This document shows, piece after piece, positions 21,594 through 36,500 of a DNA stretch of 64,000 bases. The notes under the pieces were generated by a model. It ran no database searches. It was not told the DNA's origin and was given only the letters and a program-made list of their open reading frames with translations. Position 1 is the stretch's first letter. Each line of letters begins with the position of its first letter. Source of the DNA: Rhabdophis nuchalis (Eukaryota > Chordata > Lepidosauria > Squamata > Natricidae); NCBI GenBank assembly GCA_039707465.1, contig CM077643.1, positions 377,449,919-377,513,918 on the forward strand, written 5' to 3'. A program made the translations under genes and the position numbers.

Positions 21594-24500
21594 TTTTAAT
21601 TTGTTGACCGCTCCTCTCCCCACAGGGACTCGCTAAAGAAAAGATAGAACAATTTGATCCATCTACAGGTGAAACTCAAAAAATTAGAATATTGTGCAAA
21701 AGTTCATTTATTTCAGTAATGCAACTTAAAAGGTAAAGTAATATATGAGATAAGACTCATTACATGCAAAGCAAGATAGTTTAAGCCGTGATTTGTCATA
21801 ATTGTGATTATTATGGCATACAGCTCATGAAAACCCCAAATCCACACTCTCAGAAAATTAGAATATTACATGCAATCAATAAAACAAGGATTGTACATAG
21901 AACAATATTGGACCTCTGAAAAATATAAGCATGCATACAGTATGTACTCAGTACTTGGCTTGGGCCCCTTTTGCAGCAATTACTGCCTCAATGCGGCATG
22001 GCATGGAAGCTATCAGCCTATGGCACTGCTGAGGTATGGAAGACCAGGATGCTTCAATAGCAGCCTTAAGCTCTTCTGCATTGTTCGGTCTCACGTCTCT
22101 TATCTTTCTCTTGGCAGTGCCCCATAGATTCTCTATAGGATTCAGGTCAAGTGAGTTTGCTGGCCAATCAAGCACCGTAATCTCGCGGTCATTGAACCAG
22201 GTTTTGATGCTTTTGGCAGTGTGGGCAGGTGCCAAGTCCTGCTGGAAAATGAAGTCAGCATCCCCATAAAGCCCATCTGCGGAAGGAAGCATGAAGTGCT
22301 CCAAAATCTCCTGGTAGACGGCTGCAATGACCCTGGACTTAATGAAGCACAGTGGACCAACACCAGCAGATGACATGGCTCCCCAAATCAACAGAGACTG
22401 TGGAAACTTCACACTGGACTTCAAGCATCTTGCAGTGTGTGCCTCTCCATTCTTCTTCCACACTCTGGGTCCTTGGTTTCCAAATGAGATGCAAAAGTTG
22501 ATCTCATCAGAAAAGAGGACTTTGGACCACTGAGCAACAGACCAGGTCTGTTTTTCTTTAGGCCAGGTAAGGTGCTTCTGACGTTGTTTGTTGTCCAGAA
22601 ACGGCTTGACCAGAGGAATATGACATTTGAAGCCTATGTCCAGGATCCGTCTGTGTGTGGTGACTCTTGATGCACTGACTCCAGCCTCAGTCCACTCCTT
22701 GTGAAAGTCCCCAACACTTTTGAATGGCCTTTTCCTGACAATCCTCTCCAGGCTGCCGTCATCCCTGGTGCTTGTGCACCCTTTTCCTTTCCACATAACT
22801 TTCTATTAATGTGCTTTGATATAGCACTTTGGGAACATCCAACTTCTTTTGCAATTACCTTTTGAGGCTTTCCCTCCTTATGGAGGGTGTCAATGATGGT
22901 TTTCTGCACAGCTGTCAGGTCATCAGTCTTTCCCATGATTGTCATTCCCACTGAACCAGACTGAGAGACCATTTAAAGGCTCAAGAACCCTTTGCAGGTG
23001 ATATGGCTTCATTAGCTGATTAGAGTGGGACACTTTGAGCCTAACACATTGCACCTTTTCACAATATTCTAATTTTCTGAGATTGTGGATTTGGGGTTTT
23101 CATGAGTTGTAAGCCATAATCATCCAATTATGACAAATCAGGCTTGAACTATCTTGTTTTCCATGTAATGAGTCTATCTAATATATTAGTTTCACCTTTT
23201 AAGTTGCATTACTGAAATAAATGTACTTTTGCACGATATTGAAATTTTTTGAGTTTCACCTGTAATTGGTCCAGTTTGACATTTAATTGTTTTTAATGGA
23301 TTTATTTATAGATCACAAAAGTTGATGAAAACCTGTTATTTTCATGCTTCCATCTCTGCTGGTAAAGCAACGTACTGCAGGATTAAAGTACCTAAACAAA
23401 GAAATTCTACCACAATGTGATGATCTTCCCTCAGCTGTCCTAGAAGGCCAATACTAGAAGATTCCTTACTTGGAGAGACAATGTCCTGTCACTCTGGACA
23501 TAGAGAAACAACAGAGCGTGTGCTTCTCCAATGCCTGCACTACTAAGAAAGTTGTACTAGCCCCATCTTTGAAAAGGAAAAAAATGAAAATGAAGAAAAA
23601 GATGCAGGCATATGTGAAAGAAAAAACAACAAATATAAATAACTTTCTGAAGTTTTTAAATTAGATACTGTGAATATAAAATAGAAAAAAATATTATTTT
23701 ACTTAAGTTTTAAAATAATCATAAAATAAGAAACACAATTACATTTCCAAGTGGATGAAATACACAAAATAACAAGATGGTATAGTACGATATAGTATGT
23801 TTTAAAATATGTCTGAGGGTTACACTTTAAATCAGGTAAGTATTCCATCCATCAATCATGTCATCCTACCATCAACTGAATAGATAACTATGAAACAAAG
23901 TTAGGAAGATAACTTTATTCCATTCTTCAGTAATATTTTTGGAGAGAGGAAATCCAAATTAGAGGTGAAACTCTAAAGACACTAACATTAAGGTAGCTGT
24001 TTTTAATAAGAAATATAAAGCTCATGTTTTATTACTGTTAGGAAACTTGTTTGGGTTCTATTCTGCCTATCACATGCATGTTTAATTATTTATTTCAGTG
24101 CAAGTGAACATAAATTTTCAGGTTTCTCTATCACATCTTACGATTTACAGAAGTGCCTACAATACTTTATATAAAGAGATGTGAATCCTCCGATTTTTGG
24201 CCTTAGAGGTAGTCAGAGCACATTAAATGTAACTTCATATAAATGTAATTAGAAGGGCAATTTGGTGCTTTGTTCTTTCTTTTCATTTTCCAATTACCTG
24301 CATTCTCCCAACTGACTTCATCTGTGAATGAATCACACAAGGTCAGACTATGGAGAATTGTTTCATTTAAAAAATAATAATAAACCTGCTATAAAATGCT
24401 AGCCTGCAGCATGATCTTTAATTTCCTGGAATTGTACTGGGTTCCATCAGTATTCTTAGAAAATAAAGATGACATGTGTTATAGCACAGACCAGATATAC

Positions 24501-27500
24501 TCCTAAGCAAAAAAGAAAAGAAAAGAGGAAGATAAGGTAAAATGTGTAGGAGAGTATTTTTTCAGGAAAATGAGGCATTGGGAGGGAACATCCTTGCCAT
24601 AACCTTCTAGGACAGGGGTCTCCAACCTTTGCAACTTTAAGTCTGAGAGCTGGTCCTAGTAAATGGTTCTTACCAGATTATCTTCTGGTAAAAGTTATTT
24701 AAATTTTGCCAACACCCACAATGACACACATTTGGAGAGCATACTAACTTGGCATCACCTACCAATAAATACTAATTGGATATACCTGAATAAAATGAAG
24801 AATACTTTCATTAAAGTTTATGGCCTACCACTTAATTATGTTTCTAAATGTTAAGAATGTTAAGGGTATAGTTGTTTATCCTTTGCTTATTCCATGTCAT
24901 CTATATATGTAACTCAAAGCTTCTTATACTTAGGTTGCAATTCATAATATAGAATATGAGTCCATTAGGGACATGTTTGTTAAGTGATATCTCCATTGGG
25001 AGACAGCACAGGGTGTGCAGCGGAGTATGCAGCGAGAAGGATGTTGCTAATGTACACACCATTAGTATACCAGACACTGTTTAAGTAAAATAAAATAGCT
25101 TTTACTTAGGTTGTAAAAACTACTAAACTAAGCTACCGCTCAACAAGCAGTGATGTTAAATTGAGTCAAAAATAAAGTCTCAACAATATCAAATAGCTTA
25201 CACAATCTTCTGTCTTCTTCTTCTTCAGTAATCACAGTTCACAACACAATTCAGTTATCAAACAGGAAATCCAGCAGAGAGAGAGATATGCCTCTCCTGG
25301 CTTACTCTTATAGTTAGAGATAATTGCACTTACTAATTGCACTCTAACATTCCAACAGTCTTAAAGTTACAATGACTATATATTGTCTACGCAACTATAG
25401 GAGTCCACTCCTAACAATGTTAGTGTACATTGATGTCTTTTTTCACTTACCTCAAAGCTGTTCAATCGGATTTCATTTTTCCAGCTGGATAATAGAAAAT
25501 ACCACATTGTACCAGCAGAGGGCACTCATGAACTTTGAGAAAGTGAACATTTTGATTTATGCTCACTTTCTATTTCTTCAAGTGTATCAATACATTATAA
25601 ATATGTAAAATGAAGAACCACATGATTCTGTTATGCCTCTATGCAAGAGCCTAGTCAAGTAACTGTAGAAGATTTATACAAATGAATTCAGAAAGCACTC
25701 TAGAAGAGATTAACTGAAAAAGACAAATTTTGATCTGCTATAAGAGAGTACCAACTTGGATACTGGTGAGCAAACTCCCAGTTGCAAGTAATATCAAGGT
25801 AAACTGGGCATACCTGGGGATCGTGCCACAACTCAGGAAAAGTTTGCGATACACATCTCAGTGATAGAGCAACTTTCTCAGCTGGCATGATGTCAGCCTA
25901 CAGGGTTAGGAATAGATAAGGTCCCAAAAGTGCTTGTCCAAAACTGGACTTTGTTTATTTCTTGAAAATGTTTCACTTCTCATCCATGAAGCTTCTTCAG
26001 TTCTGAACTGAAGAACTGAAAACTGAAGAAGCTTCTTGGATGAGAAGCAAAACATTTTCAAGGAAAAAAAACCAAGGAAGTCTGGTGTCCTTTTGGAAAA
26101 GCATATTTGGGACAATCATGACCTTGAGAATCTCCATAGATGAATAGATAAGGTATATAACTGCCAGTTGTGTCTATGGTGATTCTCAGTCATCTCAAGT
26201 CATGGTTGTCCCAAAGATGTTTTTTTTTTCAAAAGGCAACTGGACTTTCTGTTTTTTCTTTGAAGACATTTCATTTCTCATCCAAGAAGCTTCTTCAGCT
26301 CTGCAGATTAAAGAAGCTTCTTGGATGAGAAGCGAAATCGCCTTCAAAGGAAAACTAGAAAGTCCAGTTGCCTCTTGAAAAAGCACCTTTGGGACAACTG
26401 CCAATTGTCCAAATCAGGGTAAATCTATTTTCTAGTCTCATGTGCAAAATTCAACAGCCTACCAACTGTGACTCCATTCATTGTCCTAGGTTCATAAGAA
26501 AAGTTTTACTAAATCAGCAAGGTATGTTTTTTTTCAGCACTCGGAGAAACGTCTCCGAGCAGCATGGGCAGTGTTTCACTTAATGGCGGTCAGTATAGCA
26601 TGTAAAGTCTGAAACTTGATTATGCCTAGAATAGAAGACCCAACCTTGCATCTTAATTGCAAACTTTGATGGCCCATGCAAGACAGAATTAGCTGTTGGA
26701 AGAAATGTCCATCTGGGTTCAGCTCCAAGTGGGGAAAAAGACACTGAAAACATGGCGGCTGTTTGGAAAGATGGTTTTTAATGGTGGACAGGATCACATG
26801 CCTTGGAGATCTTGACGTAAAAAGGACAGAGATGCTGAGAGTCCCTGGGTTTTATGCCCTCTCTGGACCCTGCCTTAGAGTTTCCTGTTCCTGTACAAAA
26901 AATGTATCCCATTGGCTGTCAGACTCCCAGGGGACGGGGGTCTTAGCTAACATTGCAGGCTGTGTCCCAGGCTTGGGTGATGCAATCTCTTCAGATGCCA
27001 TGTAGTGAGATCTATTGCTAGATGGGTAGACGGCTAATCCTGAGGGCCATGTCTTAATCCCATCAGCCTGGAACCTGAAGGGGGTAGAATTCAGAGGTTC
27101 CCAAACTTGGCAACTTTAAGACTTGTGGACTTCAACTCCCAGAATTCTCCAGCCAGCATAGCTGGCTGGAGAATTCTGGGAGTTGAAGTCCACAAGTCTT
27201 AAAGTTGCCAAGTTTGGGAACCTCTGGGGTAGATCTTTGTTATTTAGAATAGACTGGCCTAGGCCTTAATGACCCATTGACAAAAGTGGGGGGGGGGAGT
27301 TTCTGCCTCGCTTTTAGGGAAAACATTCTGACCTTTTAATATTTCCTAAAATATTTCATTTTTCTAGGAGAGGGGAGGGTGCTAACCTCTTACATAGCAA
27401 TGTGGAACCTGCGGGTATCATAGCATAAGTAGCCATCCCAGGTGGCACATATAAAATCCTGAAAGTAAGTAAAACGAAATAAAAAATAAAATTTGCAAGG

Positions 27501-30500
27501 TGACTCAAAATTTCCTGATATTTTCAACAAGATTATTACAACTTTCACAGAACTTGGCAATTTTGTACCAAAAGCCTTGTGCCACTTGCTATACCTTTAG
27601 GCATCACAGACCACAGATCGGTAACTACTGGCTTAAAATTATCAAGGTGAAGAATTGTAATAGAATCTTCTCCTCACCATAATTTGTTTATTGCCTCTTT
27701 AAAGTATTCAAGCCATTACACTCTATAATAGCAAATACATGAATTAAAAATGTAGTGAACTAATGAATTTTCTGCCTACTTACTCAAAGATTGCACTGAA
27801 CAATTCAACATTTTAAGGTAAACATTTTAATTCTATTTTTCTACCCACCCAGTTACTTTAATTCAATAACTGAATTATCCTCGCCTATTGTGTAGGGCTT
27901 CTGAAGGTTTCCAACATCTGGTCTGCAATCTTGTTTCACCATCCTGTCATCCCAAAGCAACAGAACTACAGCCCCACCACAACACCAAGCATTAGTTACA
28001 GCAGGAACAGAAATGCTACCCTCTGTAAAGCATGGAGGACAAAAATACATCTTATTTCCTGCCAATGCACAAAGCCATAAAAGTAAGTACAATGTGTGGC
28101 AGAGCAACAATGCCCTAGAAAAGTGTTCCAGGGGACTGATCAATCCTGATTAATGCTTGTGTGCCTTGGAGAGGAATAACAAAACAGATTGCTTTGGAAT
28201 GACAGGCCAATAGGCTATGCTGGATTCATTATTTAGAAAGATAGGGAGGTGTATTAAAAGCAGAAATCGGTCGGCTAAAGTGGATGAACTTTTCCTATAC
28301 ACACCCCATGATGCCTGTTTCAGCAGTGAAAATCCAGAGAAGAGTCACTGTTTTTTTCCAGCAGGTTTCTGATTTTTATACCAGTATGGTAAAACATTAA
28401 GATTAGATCTGTTTTGACCTAGGCTTCCCAAGAGCATGAAGCAAACTACTGATCCTGACAAAAAACCCTTATTAATTTAATGTGAATTCTGCTCATTCAC
28501 ATCCAGCAAAGTCTTTCAAGGGAGGATTGACAGTCACAGACCTCATCTGGCGCAGAGAGGTGGCCGGCCAATATCTGCAAATTGTGGCAAGGAGTCTCTG
28601 AGAGTCACGATCCAATTAAGCAAACTAATTGTCTCCTGCAACTCCCCTCCCCTTTCGCTCCTCTTTGAAGGACCATTCATCATCCACCTGTAGTCTTACT
28701 CCCAAGTTGACCCCTCTTCTTTAGCTGTTCCCTTCGTTTGGCAGCTCTGTGCATGAGCACACTGGGAATAGGCTCCAGCTGTTCATCTGCCTCACTGATG
28801 TCTGACTCTGAAGGCAACTGATAACAGTCAGATGGTGTTAGGACATTCAGCCTTGTATTGGGTTGACAATATATATGAGCCTATGTTCTTAAGGACTTGT
28901 GTAGCTTTAAGAACTGTTTTATAATCTGATTGGCTGTAATTATCAGCTCTACCATAAAGCAAGCTCAGAATCACAGCTCATTCCCTTTTTCGATTCCCTG
29001 TGCTGAGGAGCTGGAGCTGTGAATACTGGAGGAGGATTTGTTTTGCATCACTGTAAGATAAACTCTGTTTGGTGAAGGATTGTTTTGGAAGTTAGAGTCA
29101 CTGGTCGGAAGAAGTATTTTAGTTGCTATAAAGTAAAGACTATTTATTTTCTTACTATCACTGTTTTAGAGTTTGTTTGTGGCTACAGCAACATATCTCT
29201 TTACTGTCTGGTGAATTACACTATTCCGCATTTATTTGCTAACACTGGTTAAGGGACCAGAGTTGTAACACTGGTTCTGAACCCAGAGTTGCTAACAGAC
29301 GGCCCTGGCCCCATCTCTGCCTCCGACACAGAGCCCTCATCAGAGCCTTCTCCAGACTCCAAGACTGGCTCATGTTCCTCCCCAACCTCCTCACTGTCCG
29401 AATCTGCTGCCAGCTCTGCTGGCCGCTGGTGGACCTCAACAAAATCATAGTAAAACTAAGTTTGCTGAATTTCCTATTTACATGTACTATCTTCTATCAG
29501 TTTAAGATACTCTCGCCATTAAAAAACTGCAAATACCCAGCTTAGACCTTAGGGCTATGAGATCTGGACTTCAAAATTCTGGATGGCCGCTAGAATGTAT
29601 GAAAGGAGCCCTGGTGGAGCATAGTTAGAATTCAGTATTGCAGGTTGAGACTGCCCAGTGCCAAAAGTTCGATCCTGACTGGCTCAAGGTTGACTCAGCC
29701 TTCCAACTTTCCAAGGTCAGTAAAACGAGGATCCAGATTGTTGGGGGCAATATGCTGACTTTTTAAAGTGCTTAAAGTGTGCTGTAAAGCACTATGAAGT
29801 GGTATATAAGTCTAGGTGCTATTGGTATTGCTATTAAAGAGTTTATGTTCATGTTGTCTTCCTCTCTTAGCTGCCATCTATAGCCTATATAAATAATTAA
29901 TCTCTCAGCAGAGTACTCCTTTTTTCACCTAACATATAAAAAATTCAATACTGTAGCAAATGCAAATCAGGCCCTTTGTAATACAGCCAGCCAGATGCCT
30001 GACAGACACATGAAGGAGTTGGAACATAAGAGGTGACCTATGACACGCTTAACCAATAATCTAGGTCAGTGGTAGTCAACCTGGTCCCTACCGCCCACCA
30101 GTGGACGTTCCAGCTTTCATGGTGGGCAGTAGGGGTTTTGTCTGATACTGAAGCACTTTCCTTTTTTTAATTTAATTGACTTTCCTACTTTATAAATCAC
30201 CATTACTGTGGAACCGGGGGGCGGTTAGAAAATTTTACTACTAACAAGAGATACAATAGTGGGCGGTAGATATAAAAAGGTTGATTACCCCTGATCTAGG
30301 CAAACCTTAATAATGATTCTAACTTTCTCCAAGATCTATTATGTATACCCAGAACCCTGCAGAAATGCAGTTCTAGCAAGGTTTTCTGATTACAACTACC
30401 CCTTATTGGACAGCTAGGCATCAGTAGGCATGCAGCTAATCAGTGTTTGGGAGACATATTTTGTGCTGTCAGGCCTTTACAATTCTGTAATGTAAATGGT

Positions 30501-33500
30501 TTGGTTTTTCCTTCCAGTACTTTTATTTCCAGGACTAGATATATGAAATTGGTCAACTGATTCATTTCATGTTTCTACAGTACATTAGCCCCTTCTTTTA
30601 CCCGTTAAGTGGATTATGGGAACAGGTATTAATTTGATTAATTTAATTAATTAGATTTGTCATAGCCACTCATTCCCTTAGACTCTGGGTAGCTTACAAA
30701 ATCCCAAAGACAATTAAAAAGAATAGACAATAAATAAAGTTGAAGACTAGAATTCACAACAGATGTTTACTTTTTAAAACTTAAGGGATTTTTCGTAATG
30801 TTCAGGTGGCATTATGCATCACTAGAATCTGCTCTTGAAGTTCATTCTTTACATTGCATAAATGGTGTCAAATCAAGTCAAATAAAACAATATTCTACTA
30901 TATATAGTTGGGAGGCAAGGGTTAACACAATATCCATTTAACATACGTTCACCCAACCTTCGAATGTAGGTACTATCTGGAAGGAACATTGGTGATGAAC
31001 ACTGAATTTAGAAGGCTTCACCGTTTATGCAGGAGATAGCACAGGACACTGCATAGGTCAGGGGTCTGCAAAGTCGGCTCTTTTAAGACTGGTGGACTTC
31101 AACTCCCAGAATTCCCCAGCCAGCCTGGCTGGCTGGGGAATTCTGGGAGTTGAAGTCCACCAGTCTTAAAAGAGCCGACTTTGCAGACCCCTGGCATAGG
31201 TGATACATAATTACTGTGCATCCCACATTCCCAGGTAACTTTCCTAGGAAATTATATAATGGAAATTGAAATGTAACAGATAAAGCTTGATACATTTTAT
31301 TCAAGGTAATTTGAAGAAACAAACAATAGAAAGAGAACAAAGATAATTTACAAAACACTTTTGTAATTCTTTTAAATGACACGAATCAGTTTTCAGGTTA
31401 TATACAACTTTACTTACATGATTTTTCAAAACACAATATCATAAAACCATTTCTCACAAAGCAAAACTGGAAGTTAGAATTCAGTTGTGATTAAGGACCT
31501 TAATTAAAGCAACACAGGGTAACCTAATACCATACAGATTGGGAAACCATGGACATTAAGTCAAGGAATATTTATATTTTTAAAAGCAGACAGTTTCATT
31601 ACAGCTAGTTCTTAGGTTACAATGACAATTGGCACTGGGAGTTTGCTAGTCATCAAGCAATGTGGTAATAAAGCATGATGTTACATTTTAATCCCAGAAT
31701 GTGCAGGTCATTACGTGAGAGCAAGAGTTTTCAGGCAAGCTAACCATAGGTGGTGGGAGAGGCTGGGGGAGGCCCTGGGAGACCCATTGCAGACCATGCA
31801 TTAATTGAGGAGGACTGTGGAGGGCTTGGAAACCCAGAAAAGACTGTGCATAGGTACTGTGGGCCAAAACAATTTAGCAGAGTGATTTGAGACCTTCTCT
31901 GCCAGTTTCCCCATTGACTTTCCTTGTGGGAAGGTAGCAGGGAAGGTAGAATGAATAGGAATAGAGATGGGGATGGGGATGGAATAGAATAGAATTTTAT
32001 TGTCATTTTAAAATGTACAGAAATTAGCATACATTGCAAATGGTGATCAGGCCTCTCTACAACGTTGTAATTGCAAGCCAGACACCCTTGTGCCCAGATC
32101 GCAATCTCATGAGCCCAGGGGGACTGCAATGAGAACTTGAATGTATGTTATTGACAACTTTGGGAACCAATCGTGTGTCCATTGTTTTCAGTGCAGCCAT
32201 AATTTTGAGTGCTTGCTGAATAAGTGGGACATAAACCAACAATTATCTGTAACAAAGTATACATAACTAGAGGCATGCAAAAATATTGAAACTTGAAATC
32301 CCTTTTGTTCTGAGCCCAGAATACTTCCAGCATACAGGTAACAGTTTACAGTAGCAACCACTATTGGCATTAGTAACTTAGTTGCTAAGCAGAGCGGTCG
32401 CTAAATGAAACCATGACTATGCTTATAATCATACTTTCACTTTGCTTTACTGACCTGCAAAGGTTTTGCATGCAAACATTCAGCATAAATTACTTTTTCA
32501 TCACAGTTACAACTGTGAATGTTCACTTAATGAGGCGGTCACTGTATGAGAACTACTTATAATTATAACATAATTGAACCAGAATTTGAACACTATGATA
32601 TGGTCAGAATACAATTTTCAAATTAAAAATGTTTGTTTCTTTATCAAATTTTTGAAAAGGCAATCTCCCGCATTTATTCATTTTTATATATTTATTAATT
32701 TTCTATGCTGCACGTCTTTCTAATACAGCGACTCTCGTAGGGTTACAGCATAATAAAAAGCTAAAAAGTGCTAAAAAGCAAAAATGGAATTAAAAGATTA
32801 AAAGAACAAAGATGACGGGCAGCCTGGAGGTGAGAATCTTCCACCTGCAACAGGTCCCTATCACGGCCCCAGGCCAAGTAGCAGAGCCAAGTAGCACAGC
32901 AGGCTCTTCTGGAAGGGCAAGAGTATAGAGGCCAACCTCACCTCTGAGGGGAGAATATTCCAGAGGGCAGGGGCCACAGCAGAAAAGGCTGTGCCTTCAT
33001 CTGGATCATGCAGGCCAAAGTTCTTTAGCCAACAGGATCCTTTCCCCTGAAATGGGTGTGTTCCTCAGGTACTCAGGACTCATGTCATAAAACATACCAT
33101 TAATATGTTTTGCATCTCACAGGCCAGAAATCTTAGCTCATCTGAGCTTAGTACTCATAGCCCCAACAAACATCCAAAACAGATTGCAGAGAAGTAAACA
33201 GAACAAATCAGTAGATACATTCACATTAAATTTAAATAATCCAATTAAAATACAGAATTTACAAGCAACACATATGCATATATGTACATGGTGCAATATG
33301 TAATTACATTTCCCAACAATTAGTTATTGCAAATTTTAAGACAAACTTGTTTTTAAGAGGTGGGTGGGGGGTATTTTGCAAATACTAGAAAATAGATCCA
33401 ATAAATGCCTTTAAGCGAGTATAGCAGGGCATTCATTCAATAAAATATATTCCCAATATATGTATAGGATCAAAGCAAGTACAGGTGGCCCCTGACTTAC

Positions 33501-36500
33501 AGAATTTCCGTTGCTTAAGCAAGATGGTTGTTGAGTCTTGCCCAGTTTTGTGAACTTTTTTGCCATAATTGTTAAGCAAATCCCTGGGGTTGTTAAGTGA
33601 ATCACATAGTCATTAAGCAAATTGTTCTTCCTCCATTGATTTTGCTTGTCAGAAGGCATCTGGGAAGGTTGCAAATGGTGATCACATGACCCTGCCACAG
33701 TTGTAAATACATGCCCATTGCCATGCGCCCAAATTTTAACGTGACAGTCATAAGTGTGAGGCTCAGTCTGTGAGTCACTTTTTTCAGTGGGATTGTAACT
33801 TTGAATAGTCGTTAAATGAATAGTTGAAAGTTGAGGACTACCTTTATGGGGCTTTATAGCTTATTTTTTATTAGATATCAATAGGACACCAATTCCCTCC
33901 CCACCTTCCAACTCTTCCTTGAGATTTGAGGGCAAATCAACAGATTATGAGGATAATAAGCCACCTAGTTGTTAGAAGGGAGTAACATTTGCAAGGGAAA
34001 AATAGCAGATGGGCAGGTTTCTGAATTCTTCTGCTCTTCCCTGTAAGTGTTTTGCATCCTCAAATTGTTATAATTTCTCTCTTCAATCCCCTCCCATCAT
34101 ATGACTGATCCACTTAAGATAATAGGAATAACTAAGGATAAAATGGTGTATTGAGTTGACTTGGAATAGTTAACAAGCTCTCTTCCAAGCAAAAGAGACC
34201 CAGGTTCAATCAGAACTTAAATAACAAACCTGGAAAATATATTTCTCCCCTTGAGGTTTTGGAGAACATTGCCAATCAGACCTACAGTAACCATGGAAAA
34301 TGCAATGAACTACTAACTACTAACTAATGCTATCTTACTAAAGATAGCATTGTACTTTCTGTTGTTGTTATTATTATTATTTAGCCTATGGCATACAACA
34401 CATGGACTAACAATATATATTAACATTTCAACTAAATCTGTTTTCTGGGAAAATATCACTGTACAATTCTATATAAGAGAGCATAGACTGCAGTCTGTAG
34501 AGATTCTCTATTCCTTGCAGTCAGCTGGTAACTTGCAAATTATAGGAATATAATAGGAATATAGGAATATAAATCCTTCCTTTCCCCACTACCCCGTCAG
34601 AGCTGAAGAAGCTTCTTGGATGAGAAGCAAAACGTCTTGAAAAGAAAAAACAAGAAAGTCCAGTTGCCTCCTGAAAAAGCACCTTTGGGGTAGGACTGCA
34701 GTGTTTTCTGTCCCAATTATTTTGTCCAACATTGCCAATAACAGCTTTTTCTCCTTCAGGGAGATTTAGACTACAATTAAGCTGTACAATATTTTCTGAC
34801 TTTTTCTGAACAGTCTGAAGATCAGGACAGGAGATAAGAGAATCTTTTCTGGAAACAGAGAAACTTCCAGAGTTGAATTAATACATTTGAAAAGATCTTT
34901 TTAAAGAACTAAGAAGAATGGGATAATAAAGAAAAAAGAAATGTACATTTCGTTTGAACAAAGTCTAAAAAACACCCAAAATGACTCTGTTGGAATGATA
35001 ATAATGTCTTTAAACACTCTACTGATGCTTTGATGTGTTTCTTTCCATGATAGATGGCAGAACAAAAATAGCAGGAAAAATGTCAAGTGCTGTCTACTTT
35101 GTGCATAAACCCACTGCATAAATGCAAATAAATTGTTGCTTTTCTTAATGAATCTCAGAACTTCAGATGGATTTTAGATGACCATAGGGGTCTTAGAAGG
35201 GTCTTACTGACATGTTCCATGCCACCTCAGGTTATTTTAGACTCAGAATTGTTACAGGTAGTCTTTGACGCACACCCATTCGTTCAAAGTTACAATAGCA
35301 CTGAAAAAAGTGGTTTACAATCAGTCCTCATACTTACAACTATCGCAGCATTCCTAAGACCATGTGAACATAATCTTGGCAATGGGCATGCATTTTTGAT
35401 GGCATGGCTCACTCAACTATCACCTTGCTTAGCAAAAGAAATTTTGGTCCCAACTGTGGTATTAAGTGAAATACTGCAAGCCTGTAACAGAATAACAGCA
35501 TTGGAAGGGACCTTGGAGGTCTTCTAGTCCAGCCCCTTGCTCAAGCAGGAGACCGACCTATACCATGTTGTGGTTGTCCAATCTCTTCATAAATCTTCTC
35601 TAATAAGGAAATTGATGAGTTTCTATAACGCTTTCATAAAATTGTCTCAATATCTGATTTCCCCCCCCCACACACACACACACTTATTTTTTGCCCACTA
35701 GACTCACAGATCAAGAGGATGAGGGTACTTGTCTCTTTCCTTCATAGGCAGCACAAAATATGGAACCAGGTGCAATGTCCCTGTCTTATCTCTGTAATGT
35801 TCACGATGCATCTGAGTAAGCTACAAATGAAAAATAAATTGGGTCAGGAGTATCAGTAGCTAGACCTGAGTTCTTCTGAGAATACTTACTTCATGTGTTT
35901 ACTTGATTTCCAAATCATCCATATTACTGTTATGTAAGGGTTAGTGTGCTGAACCCACACTAGGGAATCCAGCGTTTAAAGCTCTGTTCATCCATGACGC
36001 CTATCACCTTAGCAAGGAACTGAATTATTCTCTTTATATGATTGCTGGGAGGCTGAAACTTAACAGGGATGGGTGAATCTGTTAATTGTGCTCAATTCAG
36101 TTTCTCATTTTCAGATGTATTTGCATTGGTTTCTGTTTGCACAATGTCTGCATTCATGTATGTTCCCCCCCTCCCACACAAAAATCTATGTGCATTTGTC
36201 AGAGTTGCCCATTTCTATACACCGTTCTTCTTTATGCACTTTTCCCAATGTACTCCTTTCCATTAGCAAATGTTTTCCTTATAACATTATTTTATGCCAA
36301 TGTTATGCATACTTTTTAATTTGATTTCAATTCAATGTACAAATTATCTCCCTGCACCTCTGTATGATTTTGCAGTATGTGTGAATCAGAAGTTCAAGAA
36401 ATCGTTAAAAAAATCCTGGCTTAGCATTATCTGAGAATGTGGTCTGTATGTGAAAAGGATATGTCCAGAAATTTATATAAGGGCAAAATGATCTGTAAAA

